Origin: an uncultured Cohaesibacter sp.
Lineage (GTDB): Bacteria; Pseudomonadota; Alphaproteobacteria; Rhizobiales; Cohaesibacteraceae
Length of the DNA: 64,000 bases
Direction: 5' to 3'
Assembly: GCF_963667045.1 (NCBI RefSeq)
Contig: NZ_OY762934.1
Span: 620,001 to 684,000 of the forward strand
Shown here: positions 18,514 to 28,281 of the stretch, in pieces
How positions within the stretch are numbered: the first letter of the stretch is position 1
Layout of the letters: each line of letters starts with the position of its first letter
Translations under genes and position numbers: made by a program
The notes under the pieces: model-generated
What the model saw: only the letters and a program-made list of their open reading frames with translations
Database searches by the model: none
What the model was told of the DNA's origin: nothing

Positions 18514-19068
18514 ATGTTTCGCATATTCTTTCTTATAGCACTCGCCCTCGGGATCAGCAGCTGTTCCAGCTACCGTCCGGCGCAGGATGATTTTCATAAA
18601 TCGCTCGTCGGTCCGTATGTTCTGGATTCCGGCGACCGGATCCGCTTGATCGTGTTCAATCAGGAAGAACTGAACAAGGAGTACACCGTCGATCAGTCGG
18701 GTTATATTTCGGTTCCGCTGATCGGAAGTGTTGCGGCGCGTGGCAAGCAGACGAGCGAGCTGAGCAAGGCGATCGCGACCATGCTGAGCAATGGCTATGT
18801 TCGCAATCCCGATGTTTCCGTCGAGATTGTTCAATACCGCCCCTTCTTTATCATGGGCGAAGTTACAACCGCCGGTCAGTATTCCTATGTCACTGGCATG
18901 ACGGTGCAGACGGCAGTGGCAATTGCGGGCGGTTTCACCCCTCGCGCCCAGCAACAGACTGTTGACATTACCCGTCAGCTGAATGGCAAGATCCTCACCG
19001 GCCATGTCAATCTGACGACCCCCGTGCGGCCGGGTGACACCATCTACGTTCGGGAGCGCCTGTTCTAA
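18514..19068 (+). CDS. Polysaccharide export outer-membrane lipoprotein (Wza/OPX family, short form)
   Basis: 184 residues. A lipoprotein signal peptide ends in the lipobox ISSC at about residue 17. The poly-export domain follows (YVLDSGDRIRLIVFNQEEL, then YTVDQSGYISVPLIG) and one SLBB-like repeat (FFIMGEVTTAGQYSYVTG). It is much shorter than E. coli Wza, as in ExoF/GumB-like proteins that lack the outer-membrane helix. It should form the periplasmic part of the exopolysaccharide channel. The gene is the first of the plus-strand part of the locus; the Wzz-like gene is divergent and the glycosyl-phosphate transferase follows. Confidence 0.9.
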   Translation: MFRIFFLIALALGISSCSSYRPAQDDFHKSLVGPYVLDSGDRIRLIVFNQEELNKEYTVDQSGYISVPLIGSVAARGKQTSELSKAIATMLSNGYVRNPDVSVEIVQYRPFFIMGEVTTAGQYSYVTGMTVQTAVAIAGGFTPRAQQQTVDITRQLNGKILTGHVNLTTPVRPGDTIYVRERLF

Positions 19069-19262
19069 CTTGTTGGAAACTGAACAGGCTGACCTAACTT
19101 GCAATCCGCATTCACCTCAGGATTGCGGGTGATACTTCCTTAACGATAATGTCCAAAAGGTCGTTCCTTCATAGTTCCTGAAGCCCTCCATTAAAACTTG
19201 GTCAGACATTGCCTGCTATGTCTGGGGTCAGGGATAATAATTACATGTATGGGTAATCTATA

Positions 19263-20801
19263 ATGCAGGCTCTTGATCCGAGAACAGCTTTCTCTGCACG
19301 TGCCGTAATGAATGCGGGCGCACCGTCTGCAGCCGAGACGCGGCAAGCTCAGATTACGGATCTGGCACGGGAAGTTGCTGCCGAGTTCTCCGAGACAACC
19401 TACGCACCGGGGATTGTGCGTGGGCTCATTCAGTTTTCCGACTTCATCACTCTATCCATTCTGGGCATCATTTCCTGGTCTGTGATGGGGGGGGCCATTT
19501 TGGCGGGGATGGAAATGCCCATCCTTCTGTCGATTGCCGGTGCCTTGCTGTTCATGCTGTTTATGCTGTCGGTGGATGGCTACTCTGTCCATGACATGAG
19601 CAGCCTGTCGCCACAGATCGGCAGGATCATCGGGGCGTGGACCATGGTAACCGTGCTGTTCCTTCTGGTCTGCTACCTCTCGGAGACGCCGATTGTCGAA
19701 AACAGAAGCTGGCTTGGCCTCTGGTTCGTGCTAGGTATTGTGGTGATAACCGTTGTCCGAGCGGTCGAATCCTTCCTGATCCACCATTGGCAGGCAGATG
19801 GTCGCCTCGAACGGCGCGCGGTCATCGTCGGTGGTGGCAAGCCTGCTGCCGAGATTATCACGACTCTGGAAGCACAGGAAAACAACGACATCCGAATCTG
19901 TGGCATTTTTGATGATCGGGATGACGACCGGTCGCCGCCGATTGTTGCCGGTTATCCCAAGCTTGGCAATGTCGATGACCTCGTCGAGTTCTCGCGCCTC
20001 TGCAAGATCGACATGCTGATCGTAACGATCCCGGTTTCGGCTGAAAAGCGCGTGCTTCAGATGCTGCACAAGCTCTGGATCCTGCCGCTCGACATCCACC
20101 TCAGCGCCCACATGAACAAGATGCAGTTTCGCCGCAGGACCTATTCCTATGTGGGCAATCTGCCGACAGTTCCGGTGTTCGCAAAGCCGATTGCCAACTG
20201 GGGCGGCCTGTTGAAGCGGATCTTTGACATTGTCGTTTCTTCGCTGTCCATCGTCGTGTTCTCGCCGATCCTGATCGCCACAGCCATCGCCATCAAACTC
20301 GACAGCGACGGCCCGATCATCTTTCGACAGAAGCGCCTCGGCTTCAACAATGAAGAGGTCATGGTCTTCAAATTCCGGTCTCTCTATCACAACCAGAGCG
20401 ACCAGTCCGCCAAGAAGTCCGTTACCAAGAATGACAGCCGCGTCACCCGCGTCGGGCGTATCATTCGCAAAACCTCAATTGACGAACTACCGCAGCTCTT
20501 CAACGTGCTGTTCGGCACCCTGTCGCTGGTCGGCCCGCGGCCTCATGTGGTGGCACAGCAAACCAACAACCGGCTGTTTGAAGAAGTGGCCGATGGCTAC
20601 ATGGCACGCCACAAGGTCAAACCGGGCATTACCGGCTGGGCCCAGATCCATGGTTGGCGGGGAGAAATCGATGATGATGAAAAGCTGAAACAACGCGTTC
20701 AACACGACATCTATTACATCGAAAACTGGTCGCTGGCGCTGGACCTATACATTCTGATCGCAACACCCTTCAAACTGTTCAATCAGGATAGTGCCTACTG
20801 A
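19263..20801 (+). CDS. Undecaprenyl-phosphate glycosyl-1-phosphate transferase (WcaJ/GumD-like)
   Basis: 512 residues. Four N-terminal membrane helices (about 55-165) lead into a Rossmann-like domain ([14 protein letters not shown]), then a membrane segment near 325 and the conserved C-terminal catalytic domain. Its motifs are [58 protein letters not shown] and [15 protein letters not shown]. It transfers hexose-1-phosphate to undecaprenyl phosphate, starting repeat-unit synthesis. No other glycosyltransferases or flippase are nearby, so the rest of the pathway is elsewhere. Confidence 0.93.
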   Translation: MQALDPRTAFSARAVMNAGAPSAAETRQAQITDLAREVAAEFSETTYAPGIVRGLIQFSDFITLSILGIISWSVMGGAILAGMEMPILLSIAGALLFMLFMLSVDGYSVHDMSSLSPQIGRIIGAWTMVTVLFLLVCYLSETPIVENRSWLGLWFVLGIVVITVVRAVESFLIHHWQADGRLERRAVIVGGGKPAAEIITTLEAQENNDIRICGIFDDRDDDRSPPIVAGYPKLGNVDDLVEFSRLCKIDMLIVTIPVSAEKRVLQMLHKLWILPLDIHLSAHMNKMQFRRRTYSYVGNLPTVPVFAKPIANWGGLLKRIFDIVVSSLSIVVFSPILIATAIAIKLDSDGPIIFRQKRLGFNNEEVMVFKFRSLYHNQSDQSAKKSVTKNDSRVTRVGRIIRKTSIDELPQLFNVLFGTLSLVGPRPHVVAQQTNNRLFEEVADGYMARHKVKPGITGWAQIHGWRGEIDDDEKLKQRVQHDIYYIENWSLALDLYILIATPFKLFNQDSAY

Positions 20802-20859
20802 AGCGCCACAAGCGGCGAGCCCAGGGTTTCCCATTGGCCTTGCCACAACAATGATGATG

Positions 20860-20909
20860 TGCCGCCAACAGTTTACCCGACGCAATCAACGGGCAACTTG
20901 TTGGCGGCA
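20860..20909 (+). terminator. Long hairpin after the exopolysaccharide genes (candidate terminator)
   Basis: TGCCGCCAACA and TGTTGGCGGCA give an 11-bp outer stem. GTT/AAC and CCCG/CGGG extend it inward to a 10-nt loop. Only a weak T-tract follows, so this could be a terminator or a transcript-end stabiliser. Confidence 0.5.
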
Positions 20910-20961
20910 TGTTCAATTTCGAGAAAGCTTGAGGATAATTGCAATCTGACGCTCACAAACA

Positions 20962-20990
20962 TTGCAACACGATGACATAGACATTATAAA
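20962..20990 (+). promoter_or_regulatory. Sigma70-type promoter of tRNA-Pro
   Basis: TTGCAA and TATAAA are separated by exactly 17 nt, with the -10 ending 10 bp before the mature tRNA 5' end. Confidence 0.7.
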
Positions 20991-21000
20991 GCCCTCGTGT

Positions 21001-21077
<77 letters not shown>

Positions 21078-21346
21078 TTATCTTCCCCCCACTTTCCCCA
21101 AAATTGCGACGAGACAGATGTCTGCTTTCATGCAGCGGCGCTTTTCATTGCTTTTTGGCAGTGCACAGGTGCTCTGGTCACTCAGCAAAGTCCCCTCCCG
21201 CGACCTGTCATATTCGTGCAACAGAGCCCTTATATCCATGGGAACAGCATTGAGAGGGATTCGCGTGACCGAAGACAGCACAGCTGAACCCTCTTTCCTG
21301 ATCTACACCAGAACGTCATCGGAACGGACCGTTCATGACGTCCTTG

Positions 21347-21378
21347 ATGGCCCTGTCGGATGGCGGGGCCATTTTTTT
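21347..21378 (+). terminator. Intrinsic terminator downstream of tRNA-Pro
   Basis: ATGGCCC and GGGCCAT pair around a 12-nt loop and run into seven T. It lies 270 bp after the tRNA. No convincing gene lies in between (21078-21346), so the tRNA transcript may run to this point or a small RNA may be made here. Confidence 0.75.
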
Positions 21379-21460
21379 GGGTAAGCTCCAGACGGACAAT
21401 CATTAAGGTTTTAACGAAAACGGTAGCAGCTTCTTAAATGGCGACTGATAAAGTCACCTT

Positions 21461-21754
21461 ATGATTTCAGCTTTATCCATCTCGACGGCAGGCATGTTGG
21501 CGGCGTCAGACCGCCTTGAGGACATCGCGGTTGGCATTGCCAATCCGGTGCCCGACAATGCTGCACAGCCCGCAAGTGGCGTACAAAGAAACGTCCGTCC
21601 CGAGGACACGCTGGCACCGGCCGCGGCCTTGCCGGATCTCGACCCCAAGCGCCTTGTAGAGCTTATAGAGACAGAGGCGGCTTTCAAGGCCAGCGCGCTG
21701 GCAACCAAGTCCATTGTCAGCGCATCGCAAGAGCTGATGGAAGCCTTGCGCTAA
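21461..21754 (+). CDS. Miniature flagellar-rod-like protein (FlgB/FlgC-type termini)
   Basis: 97 residues. The N-terminus ISALSISTAGMLAASDRLED..VGIAN matches the N-terminal heptad region of flagellar rod proteins such as FlgC. The C-terminus VELIETEAAFKASALATKS matches the terminal coiled-coil of the same family. The middle is only about 35 residues, Pro/Ala-rich, in place of the usual globular core. There are no flagellar genes nearby. It may be a short rod-family paralogue found in alphaproteobacteria, but the role is unknown. The ribosome-binding site is weak. Confidence 0.65.
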   Translation: MISALSISTAGMLAASDRLEDIAVGIANPVPDNAAQPASGVQRNVRPEDTLAPAAALPDLDPKRLVELIETEAAFKASALATKSIVSASQELMEALR

Positions 21755-21798
21755 GCGGCTGTGACAGTTTAGGGAAACTCTCGAGAGAAGGAACAGGA

Positions 21799-22968
21799 TC
21801 AGTCCGAACGGGCCTGGTCCAGAATGCGTTTGCATTCCAATAGCTCAAACAGCGTCGACTGAAGTCGGCGCACTTCATCTCGGGAAAGCTTTTGCTGTTC
21901 GGAGACTGCCGGCTCGCCTGCCTCAGAACGACTTCCGATTATTCTGGAAAAGAACCTCGAACGCTGTTCCTCTTCGAGAGCACGGCTGCGCGCGGCCTCG
22001 ATGGTTACACTGGCATCACCACCGTGAAGAAATTCCGGGTCTCCGCCTCTCAGATCGGCAGGCAAGGGGCCTGCGTCACCAAAGTCGCGCCTGCGCTGTT
22101 CCTCTTCGGTCAATGGAACGGTGCCAATTGCCTCTACCGGCCCCTGCTGCGGATACTGGGCATGGCGCACTCGCGTCCCGGCGGGCGTTGGTCCGGCCAT
22201 TGCGGGAGAGGTGAAGACCTTTGTGGTTGGAATGATATGTGGCTGATGGGGCTGTGGCCCCTGCTCCGAACGCTTGGGATGCGTCCGAAGATCGATCATG
22301 TTCGATTGTTCTGAAGTGCCTTCGCTGCGCTGTCTGTCTTCCACCTGCGCGACAGGGCCCTGCTCATGGGGATGCCTTGTCTGCGGAACGGCGACCTGAC
22401 GTCCAAGATTGGGCGTCTGCACGGCATGAGCCGACTGATGGACAGGATCAACCTGAGGAGCAGATCTGGCAGGATGCGGCTCCGGGTGCCTCTCGTTAGC
22501 GTGAACCGGCCTGTTTGAGCCATCAGCCTGAATGACAGGCTGCGCTGGAGCTGAGTTCTGAACCGGATGCACTGGGCCACGTTCTTCAGTGGCATGCTGC
22601 GCTGCCGGATAAGCATCGGGTGCGGCGGGGTGTGCTTCAGCACTCTCTCGCGCGCTAGGCTGGCCTTCAGCGTCGCGCCCCTCAGCATCAGGATCGGCGG
22701 CGGCGATGACCTGCTGGATTCCCTGCTCCTTGAGGATCTTCTGGACCCCCTTGATAGTGTAGCCTTCATCGTAAAGCAGGTGGCGAATTCCGCGCAAAAG
22801 ATCGATGTCATCGGGACGATAGTACCGACGGCCACCACCTCTTTTCATCGGTTTGATCTGGGAGAAACGCGTTTCCCAAAAGCGCAGTACGTGCTGCGGA
22901 AGATCCAGGTCTTCCGCAACTTCGCTTATTGTTCTGAATGCATCAGGACTCTTTCGCAAGACACCCAC
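21799..22968 (-). CDS. MerR-family transcriptional regulator with long disordered linker
   Basis: 389 residues from a GTG start. Residues about 10-85 form a MerR winged helix-turn-helix ([49 protein letters not shown]). There follow roughly 240 residues rich in His, Pro, Gln, Ala and Glu with no predicted fold, then a C-terminal helix pair ([25 protein letters not shown]). It sits directly after ihfA, the normal position of this gene in rhizobia, where it remains uncharacterised. No metal-binding cysteine pattern is seen, so it is not a classical metal sensor. Confidence 0.88.
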   Translation of the reverse strand: MGVLRKSPDAFRTISEVAEDLDLPQHVLRFWETRFSQIKPMKRGGGRRYYRPDDIDLLRGIRHLLYDEGYTIKGVQKILKEQGIQQVIAAADPDAEGRDAEGQPSARESAEAHPAAPDAYPAAQHATEERGPVHPVQNSAPAQPVIQADGSNRPVHANERHPEPHPARSAPQVDPVHQSAHAVQTPNLGRQVAVPQTRHPHEQGPVAQVEDRQRSEGTSEQSNMIDLRTHPKRSEQGPQPHQPHIIPTTKVFTSPAMAGPTPAGTRVRHAQYPQQGPVEAIGTVPLTEEEQRRRDFGDAGPLPADLRGGDPEFLHGGDASVTIEAARSRALEEEQRSRFFSRIIGSRSEAGEPAVSEQQKLSRDEVRRLQSTLFELLECKRILDQARSD

Positions 22969-23114
22969 CTGTCAATCATTATCGCTCGTGCATAGCCAGA
23001 ATTACGAAAAGATTCCCCCACCCGAAGCCTTAAGACTACGAGCATCTTCCGATAGCTCTGCGTAGAGACCTAATAATCGGCTACAAAATCCTGCTTCTGA
23101 ATGGACCAAAGCGC

Positions 23115-23429
23115 CTATTCAGCGTCTTCCGGAGCCAAAGAATCGTTGATTTTCTTTTTCAGAACATTGGATGGCTTGAACACCATCACACGCCGGGGAG
23201 AAATGGGAACCTCCTGCCCGGTCTTTGGATTCCGACCAATACGCTCGTTCTTGTCTCTGACGAAAAATGTGCCGAAAGAAGAGAGCTTTACCTGCTGCCC
23301 CTCAACAAGGCAGTTGCTCATTTCATCCAACACCATCTCGACAAGCTCTGCTGACTCAGTACGCGACAGACCTACCTTCTGATAGACTGCTTCGCACAAA
23401 TCTGCGCGGGTTACCGTTTTGCCCCCCAT
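23115..23429 (-). CDS. ihfA: Integration host factor alpha subunit
   Basis: 104 residues from [11 protein letters not shown], the usual rhizobial start, with GTGAGG upstream; a start 39 bp earlier is possible. The HU/IHF fold is complete: an N-terminal helix pair, the [25 protein letters not shown] arm and [12 protein letters not shown]. It bends DNA as a heterodimer with IhfB. It lies between fabH and merR and is probably cotranscribed with merR. Confidence 0.94.
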   Translation of the reverse strand: MGGKTVTRADLCEAVYQKVGLSRTESAELVEMVLDEMSNCLVEGQQVKLSSFGTFFVRDKNERIGRNPKTGQEVPISPRRVMVFKPSNVLKKKINDSLAPEDAE

Positions 23430-23621
23430 GTCGCAAACCTCACTTTGAAAAGGATCTATGTGACTCATCTCGTTGGAGCAGAGTATTTCCGTTATTGACT
23501 CACGTCAACTGCAAGACTGCGTATAAAACAAGGCATTTCGTTGATGAAACCGACACATATGCGCATTAAAAAATCAAAAACCCGGTAGAGTTTTTAATAA
23601 CGGGTAGAACTGACAAAAGTA

Positions 23622-23649
23622 AGGCAGTTTTGGACTGCCAAAACTGCCT
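23622..23649 (-). terminator. Hairpin after fabH (candidate terminator)
   Basis: AGGCAGTTTTGG and CCAAAACTGCCT form a perfect 12-bp stem with a 4-nt loop; on the minus strand TTACTTTTG follows. It lies in the 383-bp fabH-ihfA gap. A weaker 5-bp stem followed by TTTTTGATTTTTT lies further downstream (about 23570-23605). The gap has no gene; ihfA probably has its own promoter here. Confidence 0.65.
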
Positions 23650-23812
23650 CACAAATAGACTATTGATCCTGAAAATGGCTAATAATTTGTTGTGTGGTCA
23701 TTTCTACGGGCAAAACGCTCGCCTACAACACGATCAGGGAGCGGCCAAACTTCCACAAGCATCACCAACACCCGGGTTTTCTTTGCCGCACAACCATTTC
23801 TATCGCCAGATG

Positions 23813-24790
23813 CTACCAGCGCAGCAGGACCGATCCCCAGGTAAACCCGCCGCCCATGGCTTCGAACAGAACAAGATCGCCCTTCTTGATGCGCCCGTCC
23901 TTGACTGCCGTGTCAAGAGCCAGAGGAATAGAGGCGGCCGAGGTGTTGCCGTGCAGGTTGACCGTTGTCACCACCTTTTCCGGTGCGATGCTCAGTTTCT
24001 TTGCACTGGCATCAATGATGCGCTTGTTGGCCTGATGCGGTACAAACCAGTCCAGGTCATTGGCGCCAAGACCTGTCTCGTTGAATGCGTCGACAATCAC
24101 ATCGGTGATCATGCCAACCGCGTGCTTAAAAACTTCCTTGCCTTCCATGCGCAGATGACCGGTTGTCTGGGTGGTGGACGGACCACCATCGACAAACAGC
24201 TTGTCCTTGTGCTTGCCGTCCGAACGCAGATGGCTCGTCAGGATGCCACGATCGGAAACCTCGCCGGTTCCTTCCTCGGCGCGCAGCACGACGGCCCCGG
24301 CACCATCGCCGAACAACACGCAGGTGGTGCGGTCCTCAAAGTCCAGGATGCGGGAGAAGGTTTCTGCGCCAATCACCAGAGCGGTCTTGGCCTTGCCACA
24401 GCGCAGATACATGTCAGCGGTCGACAGGGCAAAGACGAACCCTGAGCAGACGGCCTGCAGATCGAAGGCCACACCATGATGGATACCAAGCATGTTCTGA
24501 ATGGCAACCGAGGTTGCCGGGAAGGTATTGTCCGGCGTCGCCGTGCCGCAGATGATCAGATCGATTTCCTGCGCGTCGATTCCGGCGCTCTTGATCGCTT
24601 CAAGGCCAGCCTTGTAGCCCAGTTCAGAGGTAAACTCGCCCTCCATGGCGAAGTGGCGCTGCTCAATGCCTGTTCTCTGCCGGATCCATTCGTCAGACGT
24701 GTCGACGAATTTGGCCAGATCTTCGTTTGTAACAATTTTCTTCGGCAAATAGGATCCGGATCCTACGATAACAGACCTTGTCACGCTCAC
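23813..24790 (-). CDS. fabH: 3-oxoacyl-[acyl-carrier-protein] synthase III
   Basis: 325 residues. The catalytic triad is complete: Cys115 in QAVCSGF, His252 in VPHQANKRI and Asn282 in NLHGNTSAA. The [13 protein letters not shown] end is typical. It condenses acetyl-CoA with malonyl-ACP to start fatty-acid synthesis. The start is GTG directly after the plsX TAA, with no gap, so the two are translationally coupled. The plsX-fabH pair is widely conserved. Confidence 0.97.
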   Translation of the reverse strand: MSVTRSVIVGSGSYLPKKIVTNEDLAKFVDTSDEWIRQRTGIEQRHFAMEGEFTSELGYKAGLEAIKSAGIDAQEIDLIICGTATPDNTFPATSVAIQNMLGIHHGVAFDLQAVCSGFVFALSTADMYLRCGKAKTALVIGAETFSRILDFEDRTTCVLFGDGAGAVVLRAEEGTGEVSDRGILTSHLRSDGKHKDKLFVDGGPSTTQTTGHLRMEGKEVFKHAVGMITDVIVDAFNETGLGANDLDWFVPHQANKRIIDASAKKLSIAPEKVVTTVNLHGNTSAASIPLALDTAVKDGRIKKGDLVLFEAMGGGFTWGSVLLRW

Positions 24791-25843
24791 TTATGCGTTC
24801 TCCTCGTCAGACACATTACGGTTCTTATGATATACAGACAGATCCTGTTCGATCTTCTCGGTCAAACCATTCTTGACCATGTCATAGCCAAGACTGATGG
24901 CAGAAGCGAACCCTTCCCCGTCAGTTCCTCCATGGCTTTTGATGACAATGCCGTTGAGCCCGAGGAACACGCCGCCGTTGACCTTGCGCGGATCCATCTT
25001 GGCGCGCAAATGCTGGAAGGCGGACCGGGCAAACAGATAACCAAGCTTGGCCATCCATGTGCGGCTCATGGCCGAGTGCAGATATTCGGCCAGCTGTTTT
25101 GCCGTGCCTTCCGCCGTCTTGAGGGCGATGTTTCCGGCAAAGCCTTCGGTCACGACAACGTCAACCGCACCTGTACCCAGATCATTGCCTTCGACAAAGC
25201 CCTTGTACTGGAACTGCGGGAATTCGAACTCGCGCAACATCCGGCCCGCTTCCTTGACTTCGTCAAGGCCCTTGACGTCTTCCTCGCCGATGTTGAGAAG
25301 GCCAATCGTCGGCCGTTCGATACCGAACAGGGCGCGAGCCATGGCACCACCCAACAGGGCAAAATCCACAAGCTGCTGAGCATCGGCGCCGATCGTGGCG
25401 CCGACGTCAAGCACGACGCTCTCACCGCGCAGCGTTGGCCAGATGGCGGCAATCGCAGGGCGTTCAATATCAGCCATGGTGCGCAGGCAGAATTTGGACA
25501 TCGCCATCAGGGCACCGGTATTGCCGGCGGAAACGCAAACGCTTGAAACACCGTCACGGGCGGCCTCGATGGAGCGCCACATGCTGGACTTGCCGCGGCC
25601 TCTGCGCAGCGCCTGGCTGGGCCGTTCGTCCATCTGAATGACAACTTCGCAGTGATGCAGGGTGCTGGCCTGTTTCACACGCGGATAATCTTCGAGCAGG
25701 CTTTCAACGATCTCCTGATCGCCGAAGAGGTGATAGCGCACGTCCGGATGACGAACCAACGCGATGTCTGCTCCTTCAAGGATGACAGCGGGGCCATTGT
25801 CCCCACCCATGACATCCAGCGAAATATTAATTGCTTCGGACAT
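24791..25843 (-). CDS. plsX: Phosphate acyltransferase PlsX
   Basis: 350 residues. The family segments [28 protein letters not shown] and [16 protein letters not shown] are present. It converts acyl-ACP to acyl-phosphate for phospholipid synthesis, and it commonly precedes fabH. The DUF177 gene lies about 180 bp upstream on the same strand. Conserved length and start. Confidence 0.97.
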   Translation of the reverse strand: MSEAINISLDVMGGDNGPAVILEGADIALVRHPDVRYHLFGDQEIVESLLEDYPRVKQASTLHHCEVVIQMDERPSQALRRGRGKSSMWRSIEAARDGVSSVCVSAGNTGALMAMSKFCLRTMADIERPAIAAIWPTLRGESVVLDVGATIGADAQQLVDFALLGGAMARALFGIERPTIGLLNIGEEDVKGLDEVKEAGRMLREFEFPQFQYKGFVEGNDLGTGAVDVVVTEGFAGNIALKTAEGTAKQLAEYLHSAMSRTWMAKLGYLFARSAFQHLRAKMDPRKVNGGVFLGLNGIVIKSHGGTDGEGFASAISLGYDMVKNGLTEKIEQDLSVYHKNRNVSDEENA

Positions 25844-26024
25844 TCCAGATCACTCTATCCCGCCTGATCGACCAACCTTGCCGCAAGCGAAGCAACAGGT
25901 ACGATGATGGGCCGTCATGGCCAAGACATCATCCAAAGGTCGATAACTATATTTGCAGGGACAATATCCAAATTCGGGCAAGAAACAACCGCATTATTTG
26001 GAAAACGTCCCCAAGACTCCCACA

Positions 26025-26621
26025 CTACTGGTCTTTTGGCTTATCTTCCTTCAGAACAGCCAAGGCAGCAAAAGGATTTTCCGACCCGTCAAACGCAGCC
26101 TCATCTTCGATGTGGCCTGTGAACCGGGCATTGGGTGCGCGAGGATAATCGTCCAGACTCAATGCAAAGAATTCCTCAGCATAAAGACCGACGTCAATTT
26201 CTTCGCCCTCGAATTCTTCGGGCGGGTCATCCGCTTCCGGGTCGATGACCATTTCGCTCATCGTGCTGTGATCGACAGCCCGCTTGGCAAATTCGGACCC
26301 TTTCGGCACCAGCGTCACCTTGAAAGGCTCATCAATCTGCTCAAGCACCGGTTCCAGGGTAACCACGCAGGCCTGTTCTACTTCACCACGAACGAACCCT
26401 TCAATCTGGACACCGCGCTTCTTCCATGGGGTGACCTTGGCTTCGACAGAGTAGTCATGCACAGACAGGATGCCGAGACGGTTCTTCAGCGCTACACACC
26501 CTTCGGCATCAGCCGAGGCCTTCACCATTTCACCAAGACTCTTCAACCTTGCGACATTGATCGGCAGGGACAGCACAGGTGCGAGCGGGACGAACTCTGG
26601 TTCTGTGGATTTTTTAGACAT
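26025..26621 (-). CDS. DUF177 (YceD-like) protein
   Basis: 198 residues. DUF177 pattern: an N-terminal strand region, the Cys-containing GEVEQACVVTLEPVLEQIDEPF segment and an acidic region with EEFEGEEIDVGLYAEEFFAL, then the short Pro/Asn-rich ending ENPFAAL. YceD relatives are linked with 23S rRNA accumulation and usually precede rpmF. In rhizobia rpmF is elsewhere and the gene stands before plsX, as here. Probably expressed with plsX-fabH and with the upstream chaperone gene. Confidence 0.88.
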   Translation of the reverse strand: MSKKSTEPEFVPLAPVLSLPINVARLKSLGEMVKASADAEGCVALKNRLGILSVHDYSVEAKVTPWKKRGVQIEGFVRGEVEQACVVTLEPVLEQIDEPFKVTLVPKGSEFAKRAVDHSTMSEMVIDPEADDPPEEFEGEEIDVGLYAEEFFALSLDDYPRAPNARFTGHIEDEAAFDGSENPFAALAVLKEDKPKDQ

Positions 26622-26800
26622 GGGTGCAGTCTACTTCCGGGTGGCAAAGCACCTTGAGGGTGCTCTTGAGTTATGGATCGATCACGAACCTGCCAGCAGC
26701 ATATCAGGGCGCCGCTCATCCTTCAAAGGAGAGGCCGTCTCACTGATCTAGCCTTGCATAGGCCCTTGGGATCGTCTTCCCGAGCCAGTCAGCCAGCCAC

Positions 26801-27349
26801 TCAGACTGCCTGAAACGGCCCGATTTCGGGAAAATGCAGCCTACCTTTACTGAAATCTTCCACGGACTGCAATTTCAATTTTTCTTCACAGGCCTCGACA
26901 TAGGCCGCCAATCCGGCAGCTTCAGGGCGAGGTCCATCTTCCATGGCATATATATTGCGAGCAAGCGCAATTGCCAGTGCATCCGGCCCTTTTTCCCGCG
27001 CCTTGTCATAGGCCTCCACATGACCATAAAAGGACTGGGCCATCTTCTTTATCTTCTTGGGGATGGAAAGGTCGCCAACGCCCTGCTCCCTGAGGGAATC
27101 ATCCATGTCCTGAAAGAAGCGATTGAAAACCAGCTGTCCAAGCGCGCGCGCGCCTTCATCCTCGGTCTTGAGCCGGTGGAAAAAGGTGTAAGCGACGAGG
27201 ATGATCATTTCAAAGCGCCCGGTGACGGAATCTTCGACGCCATAGCTCAAATAGAACTCAGTCTGCCTCGCAGCCGCCACGATTTGTCTGTAGAGGTCAT
27301 CCGCAGCATCTTCCTTGCGGGATTGTTTTTGGAACAGCTTGAAAATCAT
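26801..27349 (-). CDS. Ubiquinol-cytochrome c chaperone (CBP3/UQCC1 family)
   Basis: 182 residues from ATG with GGAAAG upstream; the open frame extends 51 bp further but without a site. The chaperone domain is recognisable from YLSYGVEDSVTGRFEMIILVAYTFFHRL, RALGQLVFNRFFQDMDDSLREQGVGDLSIPKKIKKM and FYGHVEAYDKA. Mitochondrial homologues help cytochrome b assembly into complex III. Position before DUF177 and divergent from bamE is the normal rhizobial arrangement. Confidence 0.9.
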   Translation of the reverse strand: MIFKLFQKQSRKEDAADDLYRQIVAAARQTEFYLSYGVEDSVTGRFEMIILVAYTFFHRLKTEDEGARALGQLVFNRFFQDMDDSLREQGVGDLSIPKKIKKMAQSFYGHVEAYDKAREKGPDALAIALARNIYAMEDGPRPEAAGLAAYVEACEEKLKLQSVEDFSKGRLHFPEIGPFQAV

Positions 27350-27670
27350 GAGGCACTTTCCATTTGCAGTTTCGTGGCCATACCCTAGAAGGTTGCCCAA
27401 TACCAGTCCGGGACGTCTTGCTCAATATCCGACCGGAATTGAGCGCTCTGAGCTATAAATTACTGCCAAGCATTTCACAATGATTGCATTTTTTGTTCAA
27501 ACGAGATACCGACTAAAGGAAATATGGTTGAAAAGGCAGCGATACTTTCGGGTGGTCTTGGACTTATGCCTGTTCTCTTCCATTCGTGTCTGGCATTTTG
27601 CCCGATACTGGAATTGGATGCATGCCCGTCAGAGCATGTGGATCATTAAATACGAGGAGTAGCTTTCTCT
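27350..27670. other. Divergent promoter region between the CBP3-like gene and bamE
   Basis: A 321-bp AT-rich spacer between divergent genes. Open frames inside it have no ribosome-binding site or protein-like composition. It must contain promoters for both sides, but no single -35/-10 pair stands out. Confidence 0.5.
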
Positions 27671-28165
27671 ATGCGCAACGTTCGCTCAGGTTTTTACGGC
27701 TCAAGCATTCAAAAAGCCAAATGGCTGTTCTCTCCGGTGAGAGCCGCAGGTCTGGCCGCTTGCCTCAGCACGGTTCTGCTTTCAGGCTGCTTCACCGGAA
27801 CGACGTCGATTCACGGCTTTGTTCCTTCCGACTACACGCTTGACCAGATTACCGAGGGCGCCAGCCGCGAGCAGGTGATGCTGACGCTCGGCACGCCGTC
27901 AACCACGGCAGATTTTGGCGGCGAGGTGTTCTACTATATCTCACAGACGCGCAAACAGCCGGTTGCCTTCATGCGCTCCTATCCTGTGGATCAGACTGTG
28001 GTCGCGGTCTATTTCGACGACGAGCAGCGCGTTTCCCGCACCGCACGTTACGGCCTCAAGGATGGCAAGCTGTTTGACTTCTCCCGTCAGGTCACCCCGA
28101 CCGGTGGCAAGGACGCGCAGTTCCTCAGCCGCCTTGTTGAAGGGATCGGGGCTGGCGTGAGCTGA
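27671..28165 (+). CDS. bamE: Outer-membrane protein assembly factor BamE (SmpA/OmlA)
   Basis: 164 residues. A lipoprotein signal ends in the lipobox LLSGC with Cys40. The BamE fold follows: QITEGASREQVMLTLGTPSTT, FYYISQ and VVAVYFDDEQRVSRTARYGL. It is an outer-membrane lipoprotein of the BAM complex that inserts beta-barrel proteins. The N-terminal region before the hydrophobic stretch is long and basic. GAGGAG lies 11 nt before the ATG. Monocistronic with a terminator. Confidence 0.93.
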   Translation: MRNVRSGFYGSSIQKAKWLFSPVRAAGLAACLSTVLLSGCFTGTTSIHGFVPSDYTLDQITEGASREQVMLTLGTPSTTADFGGEVFYYISQTRKQPVAFMRSYPVDQTVVAVYFDDEQRVSRTARYGLKDGKLFDFSRQVTPTGGKDAQFLSRLVEGIGAGVS

Positions 28166-28189
28166 CCCGCCCGCATGGCAGCAGGTTTC

Positions 28190-28220
28190 AAGGCCAGGCA
28201 TGAATGTGTCTGGCCTTTTT
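28190..28220 (+). terminator. Intrinsic terminator after bamE
   Basis: AAGGCCAG..CA pairs with TG..CTGGCCTT around a small loop and is followed by TTT. The stem and A/T flanks allow action in both directions, between the convergent bamE and thiL genes. Confidence 0.82.
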
Positions 28221-28281
28221 CATTGGCCTTGTCCGGGGAAAGCGGTTCCATCCCGTCAAGTTGGCGGGGAAGAATGCGCTG

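Noticed and set aside
21118-21384. 88-residue plus-strand open frame after tRNA-Pro
   Set aside because: No ribosome-binding site, odd composition, and the intrinsic terminator lies inside its 3' end.
27480-27662. 60-residue open frame just before bamE
   Set aside because: Aromatic- and Arg-rich noise in an AT-rich promoter region; no ribosome-binding site.
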